This document shows positions 1 to 8,724 of a stretch of DNA of 64,000 nucleotides, piece after piece. The notes below the pieces were generated by a model. The model had not been told where the DNA came from and ran no database searches. It worked only from the letters and a program-made list of their open reading frames with translations. The position numbers and the translations under genes were made by a program. Every line of letters starts with the position of its first letter. Within the stretch, counting starts at the first letter, position 1. The DNA is taken from NCBI GenBank assembly GCA_964539745.1, contig CAZIJU010000008.1:1-64000 (forward strand), read 5' to 3'. Source of the stretch: DSNY01 sp964539745. GTDB lineage: Bacteria > Pseudomonadota > Gammaproteobacteria > Burkholderiales > Burkholderiaceae_F.

Positions 1-1482
1 TCCTGCGCCTACCAGCTCGCGCTCATGGGGCACGCGGTCACGATCTTCGACGAGCACGAGGCGCTCGGCGGGATGATGCGCTACGGGATCCCCGGCTTCC
101 GCACCCCGCGCGCGGTGCTCGACGCCGAGATCCAGCGCATCCTCGACCTCGGCGTGACGGCCCGGCTCAGGACGCGCGTCGGCACCGACGTGACGATGGA
201 CGCGATCGACGCGGAGTACGACGCGGTCTTCCTGGGCATGGGCGCGCAGGGCGGCCGCGCGCTGCCGGCCCCCGGCGCCGACGCGCCGAACGTCGTGACC
301 GCCACCGCGTTCCTGCGCGCGTTCAACGATGGCCGGCTCAGGCACGTCGGCAAGCGCGTGGTGGTCGTCGGCGGCGGCGACACCTCGATCGACGTGGCGA
401 CCGTGGCGCGGCGCCTGGGCCACATCGAGCATCCGCACGCGACCGACCACCCGGAGATGGTGATCGTCGGCAAGGCCGCGCAGGACGTGGCCGACGTGTC
501 CGCGCGACACGGCGCGGAAGTCACGCTGACCTCCGTCTTCTCGATCGAGAGGATGCAGGCGAACCGCCACGAGATCGAGCACGCGCTCGCCGAGGGCATC
601 ACGATCCGCGACGGCTGGGCGCCGGTCGAGGTGGTGCGCGACGCGAGCGGCCGCGCGACCGGGCTCAAGATCGCGAAATGCGAGGCGAAGTTCGTCGGGC
701 CGAAGCTCGAGATCAAGGTCGAGGCCGGGACCGAGCAGGTGGTGCCCGCGGACCTGATCGTCTCGGCGATCGGCCAGGCGGTGGACTTCACCGGGCTGGA
801 GGCGTTCGACAGCGGCAAGGGCCTCGTCGCCGCGGACAGGAACTATCAGGTCGTGGGGAAGAAGGGCGTGTTCGCCGGCGGCGACGTGCTGCGCCCGCAT
901 CTGCTGACGACGGCGATCGGGCAGGGCTGGATCGCGGCCGAGGGCATCGACCGGCACCTCGCGGGCGAGGACCCGGAGAAGCGGCCGAGGATCGACGTGC
1001 ACGCCTTCGACCTCATGCGCAAGCTGGTCGAGCGCGGCGTCGCACCGAAGGACGCGCCGCAGGAGGAGGTGCGCGGCACCGCCGAGGCGAACTTCGCGAT
1101 CCACAACTACGAGGACCGCTCGGGGCGCTACGTCATCCCGCACGAGGAGCTCTTCCTCGGCCACTTCCAGCACACGCCGCGAAACGTCCGCGCGGTCACC
1201 ACGCTCACCGCCGAGCAGGCGCTCGGCAACTTCGAGGAGCGGCTGCAGGCGCTCGCCGAGAAGGACGCGGTGGCCGAGGGCAAGCGCTGCATGAGCTGCG
1301 GGCTGTGCTTCGAGTGCGACAACTGCGTCGTGTACTGCCCGCAGACCGCGGTGTTCCGCGTCAAGAAGGCGCAGGCCACCACCGGGCGCTACGTCGACAC
1401 CGACTACACGAAGTGCATCGGCTGCCACATCTGCGCCGACGTGTGCCCGACCGGCTACATCCAGATGGGGCTCGGAGAGTAG
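1..1482 (+). CDS. dsrL: DsrL, iron-sulfur flavoprotein NAD(P)H oxidoreductase (5' end missing)
   Basis: Partial gene: the frame is open from base 1, so the N-terminus lies outside the window; 493 codons are visible. The visible part begins inside the FAD-binding fold of glutamate-synthase-small-subunit-like flavoproteins, carries a second nucleotide loop (GGGDTSIDVA), a late FAD motif (FAGGDVLRP), and ends in a ferredoxin-like tail with two cysteine sets (CMSCGLCFECDNC and CIGCHICADVCP). That architecture, directly followed by dsrJ-O-P-N-R, identifies DsrL. In the known family DsrL is the cytoplasmic partner of sirohaem sulfite reductase DsrAB, passing electrons from the oxidised sulfur to NAD(P)+. 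dsrJ starts two bases after its stop, so translation is probably coupled. The gltD-like fold alone would not exclude a generic flavoprotein; the gene order decides it. Confidence 0.93.
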   Translation, partial: SCAYQLALMGHAVTIFDEHEALGGMMRYGIPGFRTPRAVLDAEIQRILDLGVTARLRTRVGTDVTMDAIDAEYDAVFLGMGAQGGRALPAPGADAPNVVTATAFLRAFNDGRLRHVGKRVVVVGGGDTSIDVATVARRLGHIEHPHATDHPEMVIVGKAAQDVADVSARHGAEVTLTSVFSIERMQANRHEIEHALAEGITIRDGWAPVEVVRDASGRATGLKIAKCEAKFVGPKLEIKVEAGTEQVVPADLIVSAIGQAVDFTGLEAFDSGKGLVAADRNYQVVGKKGVFAGGDVLRPHLLTTAIGQGWIAAEGIDRHLAGEDPEKRPRIDVHAFDLMRKLVERGVAPKDAPQEEVRGTAEANFAIHNYEDRSGRYVIPHEELFLGHFQHTPRNVRAVTTLTAEQALGNFEERLQALAEKDAVAEGKRCMSCGLCFECDNCVVYCPQTAVFRVKKAQATTGRYVDTDYTKCIGCHICADVCPTGYIQMGLGE

Positions 1483-1484
1483 CG

Positions 1485-1862
1485 ATGGGGCGCGCGTTGC
1501 GTTGGCTGGTCGCGATGCTGGCGTTGGCCGGCATCGCTGCCGCGCACGCGCAGGGCGGGCGCGTGCCGCTGCCCACGCTCGAGGTCGACAAGAGCACGAC
1601 CTGCGTCGCACCGCCGGAGGTGATGCGCCGCACGCACATGAACATGCTCAAGCACCGGCGCGACCGGACCGTGCACCAGGGCGTGCGCGGCGGCGACGAG
1701 GCGCTGACCCGCTGCGTGGAATGCCACGCCAGCCGCACCACCGGCGCCGCGATCGGCTCGCGCGAGACCTTCTGCCAGTCCTGCCACGACTACGTCGGCG
1801 TGAAGCTCGATTGCTTCGACTGTCATCAGGGCAGGCCGGGCGTGGTAGCGGAATCGCGATGA
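1485..1862 (+). CDS. dsrJ: DsrJ, periplasmic triheme cytochrome c of the DsrMKJOP complex
   Basis: 125 aa. A hydrophobic signal segment (residues 1-22, ending AHAQ) precedes three haem c sites: CVECH (77-81), CQSCH (97-101) and CFDCH (110-114). Cys40 lies upstream of the haems, at the place where family members carry the cysteine that ligates one haem (His/Cys ligation in the Allochromatium protein). DsrJ is the periplasmic cytochrome of the membrane complex that exchanges electrons between the periplasm, the quinone pool and the DsrC/DsrAB cycle. The ATG at 1485 follows the dsrL stop closely. The stop overlaps the dsrO start as ATGA, so the two are translationally coupled. It is slightly shorter than the better-known homologues, mainly in the loops between haem sites. 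Confidence 0.95.
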   Translation: MGRALRWLVAMLALAGIAAAHAQGGRVPLPTLEVDKSTTCVAPPEVMRRTHMNMLKHRRDRTVHQGVRGGDEALTRCVECHASRTTGAAIGSRETFCQSCHDYVGVKLDCFDCHQGRPGVVAESR

Positions 1863-2641
1863 CCGAGCAGCGCGTTTCCGGGCCACGTGCGCAGGGCGAT
1901 GTTGCCGGCGCCGCCGAAAAGGGCGTGCGGGCGTCACGGCGCCGGCTGCTGGCAGCCGCAGCGGCGCTGGGCGGCGCGGCCATTGCGCCGGGTGTCACGC
2001 TGGTGGAGATCGCCCGCGCCGCCAAACCCGGCGAACCGGTCAGCGCCAAGGTCCGCTGGGGGCTGCTGATCGACGCCAACCTGTGCCGCGAGGGCTGCCA
2101 GGAATGCGTGCTCGCCTGCAACCGCGAGAACGGCCTCGAAGGCGGCACGCGGCCGACCGATTCGCAATGGGTGCGCAAGGTCGAGCTGAAGGACTTGCGC
2201 AGCGGGCGCAAGGCGTCCGCACCGGTGATGTGCCAGCACTGCGCCGAACCGCCGTGCGTCGACGTCTGTCCCACCGGGGCGTCGTTCAAGCGCGCCGACG
2301 GCATCGTGCTGGTCGACCGCCACACCTGTATCGGCTGCCGCTACTGCATGATGGCCTGCCCATACAAGGCGCGCAGCTTCGTGCACGAGCCGCTGACGCA
2401 GCAGAAGCCCGAGGTGCCGCGCGGCAAGGGCTGTGTGGAGTCCTGCACGCTGTGCGTGCACAGGATCGACCGCGGCGAGCGCAATACCGCCTGCGCCGAG
2501 GCCTGCCCGACCAAGGCGATCGTTTTCGGCGATCTGAACGATCCGAACTCCGAGATCTCGCGCCGGATTGCGCAGATCCAGACCACCCAGTTGCGCGCCG
2601 ACCTGCGGCTGAACCTCGGCGTGCGCTACGCGGGGCTGTGA
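1859..2641 (+). CDS. dsrO: DsrO, periplasmic ferredoxin-like iron-sulfur subunit
   Basis: 260 aa. The N-terminus has a twin-arginine signal (SRRRLLAAAAALGG, about residues 26-39) for folded export. It is followed by four cysteine sets typical of polyferredoxin subunits of molybdopterin-type complexes (CREGCQECVLAC, CQHCAEPPCVDVCP, CIGCRYCMMACP, CTLCVHRI...ACAEACP). DsrO sits on the outer face of the membrane between DsrJ and the integral subunit DsrP. The start overlaps the dsrJ stop (ATGA), and dsrP begins two bases after the dsrO stop, so J-O-P are one translational block. Iron-sulfur subunits of psr/phs reductases look similar, but the neighbours fix this one as DsrO. Confidence 0.94.
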   Translation: MTEQRVSGPRAQGDVAGAAEKGVRASRRRLLAAAAALGGAAIAPGVTLVEIARAAKPGEPVSAKVRWGLLIDANLCREGCQECVLACNRENGLEGGTRPTDSQWVRKVELKDLRSGRKASAPVMCQHCAEPPCVDVCPTGASFKRADGIVLVDRHTCIGCRYCMMACPYKARSFVHEPLTQQKPEVPRGKGCVESCTLCVHRIDRGERNTACAEACPTKAIVFGDLNDPNSEISRRIAQIQTTQLRADLRLNLGVRYAGL

Positions 2642-2643
2642 CC

Positions 2644-3798
2644 ATGGCGAGCGTCCAGAATCTGCCCACCCACGGCGAACGCGGCTTCTGGATCCGGCTG
2701 GCGATCGGCCTGGCGATGCTCGCTGCCGGTCTCGGTGGCGCCTGGGTGATGGAGCACGAGGGCCACGTGGTCACCGGCATGACCAACGAGATCGTCTGGG
2801 GCACGCCGCACGTGTTTGCGATCTTCCTGATCGTCGCCGCGTCCGGTGTGCTCAATGTGGCGTCGATGGCGACCGTGTTCGGGCAGGCGCATTACAAGCC
2901 GTGGGCGCGGCTGTCGGGGCTGCTCAGCATCGCCATGCTCGCCGGCGGCCTGATGGTGCTGATGCTCGACCTCGGCCGCCCGGAGCGCATCGTCGTCGCC
3001 GCCACGCACTACAACTTCAAGTCGGTGTTCGCGTGGAACGTGTTCCTGTACTCGGGCATGTTCGCGGCCGTGCTGCTGTACCTGTGGATGCAGATGGAAA
3101 AGCGGATGAACCGTTATGCGAAGCCGGCCGGCATCGCCGCGCTCGTCTGGCGCTTCGTGCTGACCACCGGCACCGGCGCGATCTTCGCGTTCCTCGTCGC
3201 GCGGCAGGCCTACGCTTCCGCCGTGCTGCCGCCCCTGTTCATCGCGCTGTCGCTCGTCTGGGGCATGGCGGTGTTCGTGCTGGTGCAGGCGGCCTGCGGC
3301 GGCGCGGGCGAGGAACTGCTGCGGCGGATGCGCAACCTGCTCGGCATCCTGGTTGCGCTGGCGCTTTATCTGACCGCGGTCTATCACCTGACCAACCTGT
3401 ACTTCGCGCGGCAGGTGGAGTTCGAGCGCTTCATCCTGCTGGACGGGGGCGTCTATCCGTGGCTGTTCTGGGTCGGCTATGCGCTTGCCGGGAGCGTGGC
3501 GCCGATGGCGCTCGTCTGGCGGCCGGGCGCGGGCGCGGGATCGCTGCGACTGGCGGCGGCGCTGACGCTGGCCGGCGCGTTTGCGTGGTTGTACGTGTTC
3601 ATCATCGGCGGGCAGGCATTCCCGCTCGAGATCTTTCCCGGCTACGAAGTGACGAGCAGCTTCCGCGACGGCCAGATCGCCTCGTACGCGCCGAGCCTGC
3701 CCGAAGTGCTGCTCGGCCTGGGCGGTGTCGCAGCCGCGTTCCTGATCGCGCTGGTCGGCGTTCAGGTGTTCGACTTCATGCCCGAAGACGGCAGGTAG
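2644..3798 (+). CDS. dsrP: DsrP, NrfD/PsrC-type integral membrane quinone-interacting subunit
   Basis: 384 aa, very hydrophobic, with about ten predicted membrane segments, as expected for the NrfD/PsrC family. It includes the family-typical stretch LMVLMLDLGRPERIVVAAT near residues 100-118. DsrP is the quinone-reacting membrane subunit paired with DsrO and DsrJ in DsrMKJOP. The gene begins two bases after dsrO and ends three bases before dsrN, so it lies mid-operon. No haem or Fe-S motif is seen, which is normal for the family. Start at ATG 2644 (MASVQNLPTHGERG), which leaves a short cytoplasmic leader before the first helix. Confidence 0.94.
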   Translation: MASVQNLPTHGERGFWIRLAIGLAMLAAGLGGAWVMEHEGHVVTGMTNEIVWGTPHVFAIFLIVAASGVLNVASMATVFGQAHYKPWARLSGLLSIAMLAGGLMVLMLDLGRPERIVVAATHYNFKSVFAWNVFLYSGMFAAVLLYLWMQMEKRMNRYAKPAGIAALVWRFVLTTGTGAIFAFLVARQAYASAVLPPLFIALSLVWGMAVFVLVQAACGGAGEELLRRMRNLLGILVALALYLTAVYHLTNLYFARQVEFERFILLDGGVYPWLFWVGYALAGSVAPMALVWRPGAGAGSLRLAAALTLAGAFAWLYVFIIGGQAFPLEIFPGYEVTSSFRDGQIASYAPSLPEVLLGLGGVAAAFLIALVGVQVFDFMPEDGR

Positions 3799-3801
3799 TC
3801 G

Positions 3802-5190
3802 ATGACGGGCCTGCTCGTCTCAGCGGCGCACAAGTCGTCCGGCAAGACGACCGTGACGATCGGGCTGGCTGCGGCGCTGCGCGCGCGCGGGCTGGCGGTG
3901 CAGCCGTTCAAGAAGGGGCCCGATTACATCGATCCGCTGTGGTTGGGCGCCGCTGCGGGCCGCGCGTGCCGCAATCTGGATCTGTACCTGTCGCAACCGG
4001 ACGAAGTGCGGCAGGCGTTCGATGCGGCTTTGGCCGGCGCCGACGTCGCGCTGATCGAAGGCAACAAGGGGCTGTACGACGGCTTGTCGCTCGACGGCAG
4101 CAACAGCAATGCGGCGCTCGCGAAGCTGCTGGAGCTGCCGGTCGTGCTCGTGCTCGACGCGCGCGGCATGACGCGCGGGATCGCGCCGCTGATCCTCGGC
4201 TATCAGGCGTTCGATCGCGACATCCGCATCGCCGGCGTGATCCTGAACCGGCTCGGCGGCGCGCGCCACGAAGCGAAGCTGCGCGCGGTGATCGAGCACT
4301 ACACCGACGTCCCGGTGCTCGGCGCGCTGCACGAGGACCCGCGGCTCGCGATCGAGGAGCGCCACCTCGGTCTGATGCCGGCGACCGAAAGCCTGCGGTC
4401 GCGCGAGCGCATCGATCAACTCGCGGCGGCGGTGACCGCTGCGGTCGACCTGGACCGCCTGCTCGCGCTGTGCGGACCGGGTGCCGCGCGCAAGACCCCG
4501 GCCGCCGCGCCGCACAGCGCGGCGCAAGCACGCCTGCGCATCGGCATCGCGCGCGACCGCGCTTTCGGCTTCTACTATCCCGAAGACCTGGAAAGGTTCG
4601 AGCGCGCCGGCGCCGAGCTTGTGTTCTTCGACGCGCTCGCCGACGCGCATCTGCCGCCGGTCGATGCGCTTTTCATCGGCGGCGGCTTTCCCGAAGTTCT
4701 CGCCGCCGAGCTGTCGGCCAACCGTTCGCTGCTCGCCCAGATCCGGCAGGCAGTCGAAGGCGGTCTGCCGACCTACGCCGAGTGCGGCGGGCTGATGCTG
4801 CTCGCGCGCTCGATCACCTGGCACAACGTCACTTGGCCGATGGCCGGCGCGCTGCCGGCCGATGTCGTGATGCACGCGCGCCCGGTCGGCCGCGGCTACG
4901 TGCACCTGCAGGAAACCGAAGCCAGCCCCTGGCCGCAGCGCGTCGCAGGGATGATCAGGGCGCACGAGTTCCACCACTCGACGCTCGTCAACGTCGATCC
5001 GCGCCTGCGGTACGCGTATCGCGTCAGGCGCGGGCACGGCATCGACGGCGACAACGACGGCATCGTCTATCGCAACACCCTCGCGTCGTACGCGCATCTG
5101 CGCAGCGTCGCGGGGCACGACTGGCCGGCGCGTTTCGTCGCTTTTGCACGCGCGGCGCGGGCCGGCGAGCACCACGCGTCGGCCGCTTGA
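3802..5190 (+). CDS. dsrN: DsrN, cobyrinate a,c-diamide synthase-like amidase for sirohaem amide
   Basis: 462 aa. It matches the CobB/CbiA glutamine-dependent amidotransferase family: an N-terminal dethiobiotin-synthase-like ATP-binding fold (SAAHKSSGKTTVTIGL, residues 6-21, P-loop) and a C-terminal class I glutamine amidotransferase domain with the nucleophile Cys in YAECGGLM (about residues 328-335). Family knowledge: in dsr operons DsrN is thought to amidate sirohaem to the sirohaem amide used by DsrAB. No cobalamin genes are nearby, which favours the sirohaem role over vitamin B12 synthesis. cysG, which makes sirohaem, lies 23 kb downstream on the same strand. Confidence 0.92.
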   Translation: MTGLLVSAAHKSSGKTTVTIGLAAALRARGLAVQPFKKGPDYIDPLWLGAAAGRACRNLDLYLSQPDEVRQAFDAALAGADVALIEGNKGLYDGLSLDGSNSNAALAKLLELPVVLVLDARGMTRGIAPLILGYQAFDRDIRIAGVILNRLGGARHEAKLRAVIEHYTDVPVLGALHEDPRLAIEERHLGLMPATESLRSRERIDQLAAAVTAAVDLDRLLALCGPGAARKTPAAAPHSAAQARLRIGIARDRAFGFYYPEDLERFERAGAELVFFDALADAHLPPVDALFIGGGFPEVLAAELSANRSLLAQIRQAVEGGLPTYAECGGLMLLARSITWHNVTWPMAGALPADVVMHARPVGRGYVHLQETEASPWPQRVAGMIRAHEFHHSTLVNVDPRLRYAYRVRRGHGIDGDNDGIVYRNTLASYAHLRSVAGHDWPARFVAFARAARAGEHHASAA

Positions 5191-5212
5191 CGCGCACTCA
5201 AAGGAGCGATCG

Positions 5213-5566
5213 ATGATCGAGATCAAGCCGGCAGCGGCCGAACAGATACGCGCGGCGCTGCGCGACGCCGGCAGCGGCATCGCGCTGCGCGTGGCCGCCC
5301 GGCGCCGCCCTGACGGCGAAACCGAATACGGGATGGGACTGGACGAGCGGCGCGAGCAGGACGAGGAAGTCGTCACCGATGCCGGCATCACGCTGCTGGT
5401 GTCGCCGCCTTCGCTCGAGGCGATCGCCGGCACCGTGATCGACTACGTCGAGATCGAACCCGGCGACCTGCGCTTCGTTTTTTATCGCGCCGACGAGATG
5501 CCGCCCGCGGAGGAGGCCGCGCCGAAGGCCGGCGGCTGCAGTTGCGGCAAGGGCGGCTGCGGCTGA
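5213..5566 (+). CDS. dsrR: DsrR, IscA/A-type-carrier-like protein with cysteine-rich tail
   Basis: 117 aa. The HesB/IscA-type beta fold is recognisable (MIEIKPAAAEQIRAALRD at the start, then ITLLVSPPSLEAIAGTVIDY, then IEPGDLRFVF). DsrR proteins lack the usual A-type cysteines and are thought to act in post-transcriptional control of dsr expression rather than in cluster transfer. Here the usual core cysteines are absent, but the C-terminus is Gly/Cys-rich (GGCSCGKGGCG, last 11 residues), giving three cysteines that could bind metal. The start is fixed by a strong AAGGAG at 5201-5206, 7 bases before ATG 5213. Position after dsrN matches the canonical order. Confidence 0.88.
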   Translation: MIEIKPAAAEQIRAALRDAGSGIALRVAARRRPDGETEYGMGLDERREQDEEVVTDAGITLLVSPPSLEAIAGTVIDYVEIEPGDLRFVFYRADEMPPAEEAAPKAGGCSCGKGGCG

Positions 5567-5614
5567 CGAGCGGAACCCGGCGCGCCGGACGACACAATGG
5601 GAGACGGACAAACG

Positions 5615-6733
5615 ATGACGGGAAGCATCGATACCGCGACGATCGTCGTGTGGGGCGGATTCGCGCTGGCGTTCGCATTCGGCGTCGTTGCCGCGCGCGC
5701 GAACTTCTGCACGATGGGCGCGATCTCCGACATCGTGAACATGGGCCACTGGGGCCGGATGCGGATGTGGCTGCTGGCGATCGCGGTCGCCATCATCGGC
5801 GCAGGCGTGCTGCAGTGGCTCGGGCTCGTCGATCTGGCGAAGTCGATCTATCCGCGGCCGCGCGTGATGTGGCTGTCGGCGATCGTCGGCGGGCTGCTGT
5901 TCGGCGTCGGCATGTCGCTGGCCGGCGGCTGCGCGAACAAGAACCTGCTGCGTGTCGGCGGCGGCAGCCTGCGTTCGGTCGTGGTGCTCGCCTTTCTCGG
6001 CATCTCGGCCTACATGACGATCAAGGGCCTGTTCGGCCAGTGGCGGGTCGACTACCTGGACCGCTTTGCGGTGGATCTGTCGGCGTACGGAATCAAAGGG
6101 CAGGACCTGCCGACGCTGCTGGCGTCGACAACGGGCCTGTCGCCGCACGCGACCCTCGCGCTGGCGATCGCGGTGGTCGCCGGCGCATTGCTCGTATTCG
6201 TGTTCGCCGACGCGCGCTTCCGCTCGAACCCGAACCAGGCGGCGAGCGGCGTGATCCTCGGCCTGCTGGTCGTCGGCGCCTGGTACGTCAGCGGGCACAT
6301 CGGCTACGGCGAGCATCCGGAGACCATGGAGGACGTCTTCTTCGCGACCAACACGCGCGCCGCGGAGTCGCTGAGCTTCGTCGCGCCGGTCGCGTTCGGC
6401 CTCGAGCTGCTGCTGCTGTGGACCGACAAATCGCTCGCGATCAGCTTCGGCATCGCCTCCGCGCTCGGCGTCGTCGCGGGTTCGCTCACCTGGGCGCTCG
6501 CGACGAAGCAGTTCCGGATCGACGGTTTCGTGTCGGCGAGCGACACGCGCGACCACATCGTCGGCGCGATCCTGATGGGTTTCGGCGGGGTCACCGCGCT
6601 CGGCTGCACGGTCGGGCAGGGGATCACCGGCGTGTCCACGCTCGCGGTCGGTTCCTTTCTCGCCCTCGGCTCGATCATCCTCGGCGCGGTGGCGACGATG
6701 AAGTACCTGCTCTGGCGCGAGGAGCGCGCGTAA
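5615..6733 (+). CDS. YeeE/YedE-family sulfur-compound transporter
   Basis: 372 aa membrane protein with about nine to ten hydrophobic segments. It has the three short motifs of the YeeE/YedE (TsuA-like) family, each with a cysteine: NFCTMGAISD near the start, GGCANKNLLRVG in the middle, and LGCTVGQGITG near the end. Characterised relatives import thiosulfate or related sulfur compounds by relay of the substrate between such cysteines. Placement directly after dsrR suggests supply or export of a sulfur intermediate for the Dsr system; the substrate itself cannot be read from sequence. ATG 5615 is preferred because GGGAGA (5599-5604) sits ahead of it; an in-frame ATG at 5597 would add six residues but has no ribosome site. 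Confidence 0.88.
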   Translation: MTGSIDTATIVVWGGFALAFAFGVVAARANFCTMGAISDIVNMGHWGRMRMWLLAIAVAIIGAGVLQWLGLVDLAKSIYPRPRVMWLSAIVGGLLFGVGMSLAGGCANKNLLRVGGGSLRSVVVLAFLGISAYMTIKGLFGQWRVDYLDRFAVDLSAYGIKGQDLPTLLASTTGLSPHATLALAIAVVAGALLVFVFADARFRSNPNQAASGVILGLLVVGAWYVSGHIGYGEHPETMEDVFFATNTRAAESLSFVAPVAFGLELLLLWTDKSLAISFGIASALGVVAGSLTWALATKQFRIDGFVSASDTRDHIVGAILMGFGGVTALGCTVGQGITGVSTLAVGSFLALGSIILGAVATMKYLLWREERA

Positions 6734-6752
6734 GTCATCCGGCGCGCCGCGC

Positions 6753-7424
6753 TCAGGGCTTGTCGATGCCGAGCGCGGCGCGATTCTGCACCGCGAACAC
6801 CGCCGCTTCGACGCGCGAGCTCTGGCCGAGCTTGGCGAGGATGTGCCGCACGTGCAGCTTGACGGTGTCGTGGCTGATGCCGAGCGTCTTCGCGATCGCC
6901 TTGTTGCTCATGCCGGCGGCGACGTAGCCGAGGATCTGGCGCTCGCGGCCGGTGAGCTGCTTGACGAGGCTCGCCGCGCTGCCGGGTTCTTCGCCGCCCT
7001 GCAGGATCGCTGCGAGCTTGCCGGCGATCGACGGTGCGACCACCAGTTCGCCGCGCGCGGCGGCGCGGATCGCGTCGATCACGTCGGCCGGCTCCATGTC
7101 CTTCAGCAGGTAGCCGCGCACGCCGAGCCGCAGCGCCGCGGCGAGATCCTCGGCCGCTTCGCTCATCGTCAGGATCACGACCGGCGTCTCGTTGCCTTTT
7201 TCGCGCAGGCCCTTCAGCAGCGTGATGCCGTCGGTCGGCGCCATCCGCAGGTCGAGGATCAGCAGGTCGGGCCGGTGCTTTTCGAGCAGCGCAAGAGTCT
7301 CGTCGGCGCGGCCGGTCGTCGCCATCACCTGCATGCCGGCGCCGCGCGCAAGCAGATCGGCGAGTCCCTGGCGGACCAGTGAATGGTCGTCGACCAGGAC
7401 GAGCTTGATCGGCGGCGTCGTCAT
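6753..7424 (-). CDS. NarL/FixJ-type response regulator, distal gene of the soe operon
   Basis: 223 aa. Residues 5-125 form a receiver domain (VLVDDHSLVRQG; phospho-acceptor Asp58 in LLILDLRMAP; conserved Lys in RGYLLKDMEPADV). A LuxR-type helix-turn-helix occupies the C-terminus (LTGRERQILGYVAAGMSNKA). Length and order are standard for NarL-type DNA-binding regulators. The start codon overlaps the stop of the sensor kinase gene (ATGA at 7421-7424), so kinase and regulator are translationally coupled and almost certainly a pair. Since both follow soeABC on the same strand with tight spacing, the inferred job is control of sulfite oxidation or of other operons in this island. Confidence 0.93.
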   Translation of the reverse strand: MTTPPIKLVLVDDHSLVRQGLADLLARGAGMQVMATTGRADETLALLEKHRPDLLILDLRMAPTDGITLLKGLREKGNETPVVILTMSEAAEDLAAALRLGVRGYLLKDMEPADVIDAIRAAARGELVVAPSIAGKLAAILQGGEEPGSAASLVKQLTGRERQILGYVAAGMSNKAIAKTLGISHDTVKLHVRHILAKLGQSSRVEAAVFAVQNRAALGIDKP

Positions 7425-8719
7425 GTGCGGGCCAGTGCGCGCTGCGGGCAGTGCACGGTGAGCGTGACGCGTGTGCCGCCGGCGGGCAGCGCGCCGATGT
7501 GCAGGCTGCCGCCGGCGCGCCCGGCGCGCTCGCGCATGATCTGCAGCCCGTGGTGGCCGGCTTCGGTCAGCCGCCCTGCGCAGCGCGGGTCGAGGATCGA
7601 CTCGTCCGGCCCGCGGCCGTCGTCCTCGACGATGACCCTGAGCTCGTCGCCGTTGCGCTCGACGGTCAGGTGCGCCAGCCGCGCGCCCGAGTGGTGGCTG
7701 ACGTTGGCCAGCGCCTCCTGCACGATGTAGAAGATCTGCAGCTGCTGCTCGGCCGCCAGATCGAGGTCCTGCACCGAGCACTCGAACAGCAGGTCGATGC
7801 CCGAACGGCGGCGAAACGCGGCGGCCAGTTCGCCGAGCGAAGCGATCAGGCCGCGCGAGTCCATGCCGGCGCGGTACAGGCTGATCATCTCGCGCAGCCG
7901 GCCGTGCGCGTTGCGCAGCTCGTCGCTGACGTCGTTCGAATAGACGAGCGCGTTCGCATTGTCGTTGTCGCGCATCGCGTCCTGCAGCAGCGACATGCGC
8001 ATCCGCACGAAGGTCAGCGACTGCGCGAGCGCGTCGTGGATGTCGGCCGCCATCGCCTGCCGCTCGGAGACGACGCGCGCCTGCAGGTTCTCGCGCGCGA
8101 GGCGCTCGTTCTCGAGCGCGAGTCCGAGCAACTGGCCGAACGGCCGCAGCAGCCGCGTGATGCCGGCGGGCGGGTCGAGCCCTTCGGCGAAGAACAGGTT
8201 CAGCACGCCGATCGGCCGGTCGCGGTGATTGAGCGGGACGGCGACCGCGCGACCGCCGGCAGGGCCGAGCGGGCCTTCACCGCCGCGAATCGCGCAGCCG
8301 AGCGTGGGTGCGGCGTGGTGCGTTTCATCGTCGCGCAGCGCCGCGCCGCACATGCCGCAGGACGCGGGCATCACGGCGTCGCGCTCGCAGACGTCGCTCG
8401 ACAGTCCGATCGCGGCCAGCAGCCGCAGGTTCGCACCATCGTTCGTGGGCGCGCGGATCGCGCCGGCGCGTGCGCCCGTCAGGCGCATCACCAGCCCGAG
8501 GAAGTCGACCAGCATCGAGCCGGTTTCGCCGCCGTCGATGTCGTGCGCGCCGTAGCGCTGCAGCGGCACGTCGGCCGCGGCGGCGGCCGCGCGCACTTCG
8601 TTCGATTCGACCTTCACTTGCAGACCCGATCCGCCGGAGCGTGGCGGCAGCCAACGATACCACTCGGTGCCGCCGCGACTCGGCGGCCGCCGGTGGCGTT
8701 CGCGGCGCTGGCGGCTCAT
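7421..8719 (-). CDS. Soluble GAF-domain sensor histidine kinase (NarX/HisKA_3 type) with cysteine cluster
   Basis: 432 aa. No membrane segments are seen, so the sensor should be cytoplasmic. Residues about 65-205 look like a GAF domain containing four cysteines (C111, C121, C124, C142; the middle pair reads SCGMCGAAL). The dimerisation/phosphotransfer region follows, with His228 in AADIHDALAQ. The C-terminal ATPase has IVEDDGRGPD and a glycine-rich GGTRVTL. The best candidate start is ATG 8719, six bases after the soeC stop; the first 35 residues are low-complexity and the true start could be internal. Cysteine-bearing GAF domains in this kinase class can sense redox state or bind a cofactor; which applies here is inference. 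Confidence 0.88.
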   Translation of the reverse strand: MSRQRRERHRRPPSRGGTEWYRWLPPRSGGSGLQVKVESNEVRAAAAAADVPLQRYGAHDIDGGETGSMLVDFLGLVMRLTGARAGAIRAPTNDGANLRLLAAIGLSSDVCERDAVMPASCGMCGAALRDDETHHAAPTLGCAIRGGEGPLGPAGGRAVAVPLNHRDRPIGVLNLFFAEGLDPPAGITRLLRPFGQLLGLALENERLARENLQARVVSERQAMAADIHDALAQSLTFVRMRMSLLQDAMRDNDNANALVYSNDVSDELRNAHGRLREMISLYRAGMDSRGLIASLGELAAAFRRRSGIDLLFECSVQDLDLAAEQQLQIFYIVQEALANVSHHSGARLAHLTVERNGDELRVIVEDDGRGPDESILDPRCAGRLTEAGHHGLQIMRERAGRAGGSLHIGALPAGGTRVTLTVHCPQRALART

Positions 8720-8724
8720 GCGGA

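Noticed and set aside
3820..5433. Long open frame of over 500 codons on the minus strand opposite dsrN
   Set aside because: It is rich in Arg, Ala, Gly and His without family pattern, and lies exactly antisense to a recognised gene; in DNA this GC-rich such shadows are expected.
5198..6556. Long minus-strand open frame opposite dsrR and the YeeE/YedE gene
   Set aside because: Low-complexity Arg/Asp/His-rich translation, no ribosome site, and the plus-strand genes are clear.
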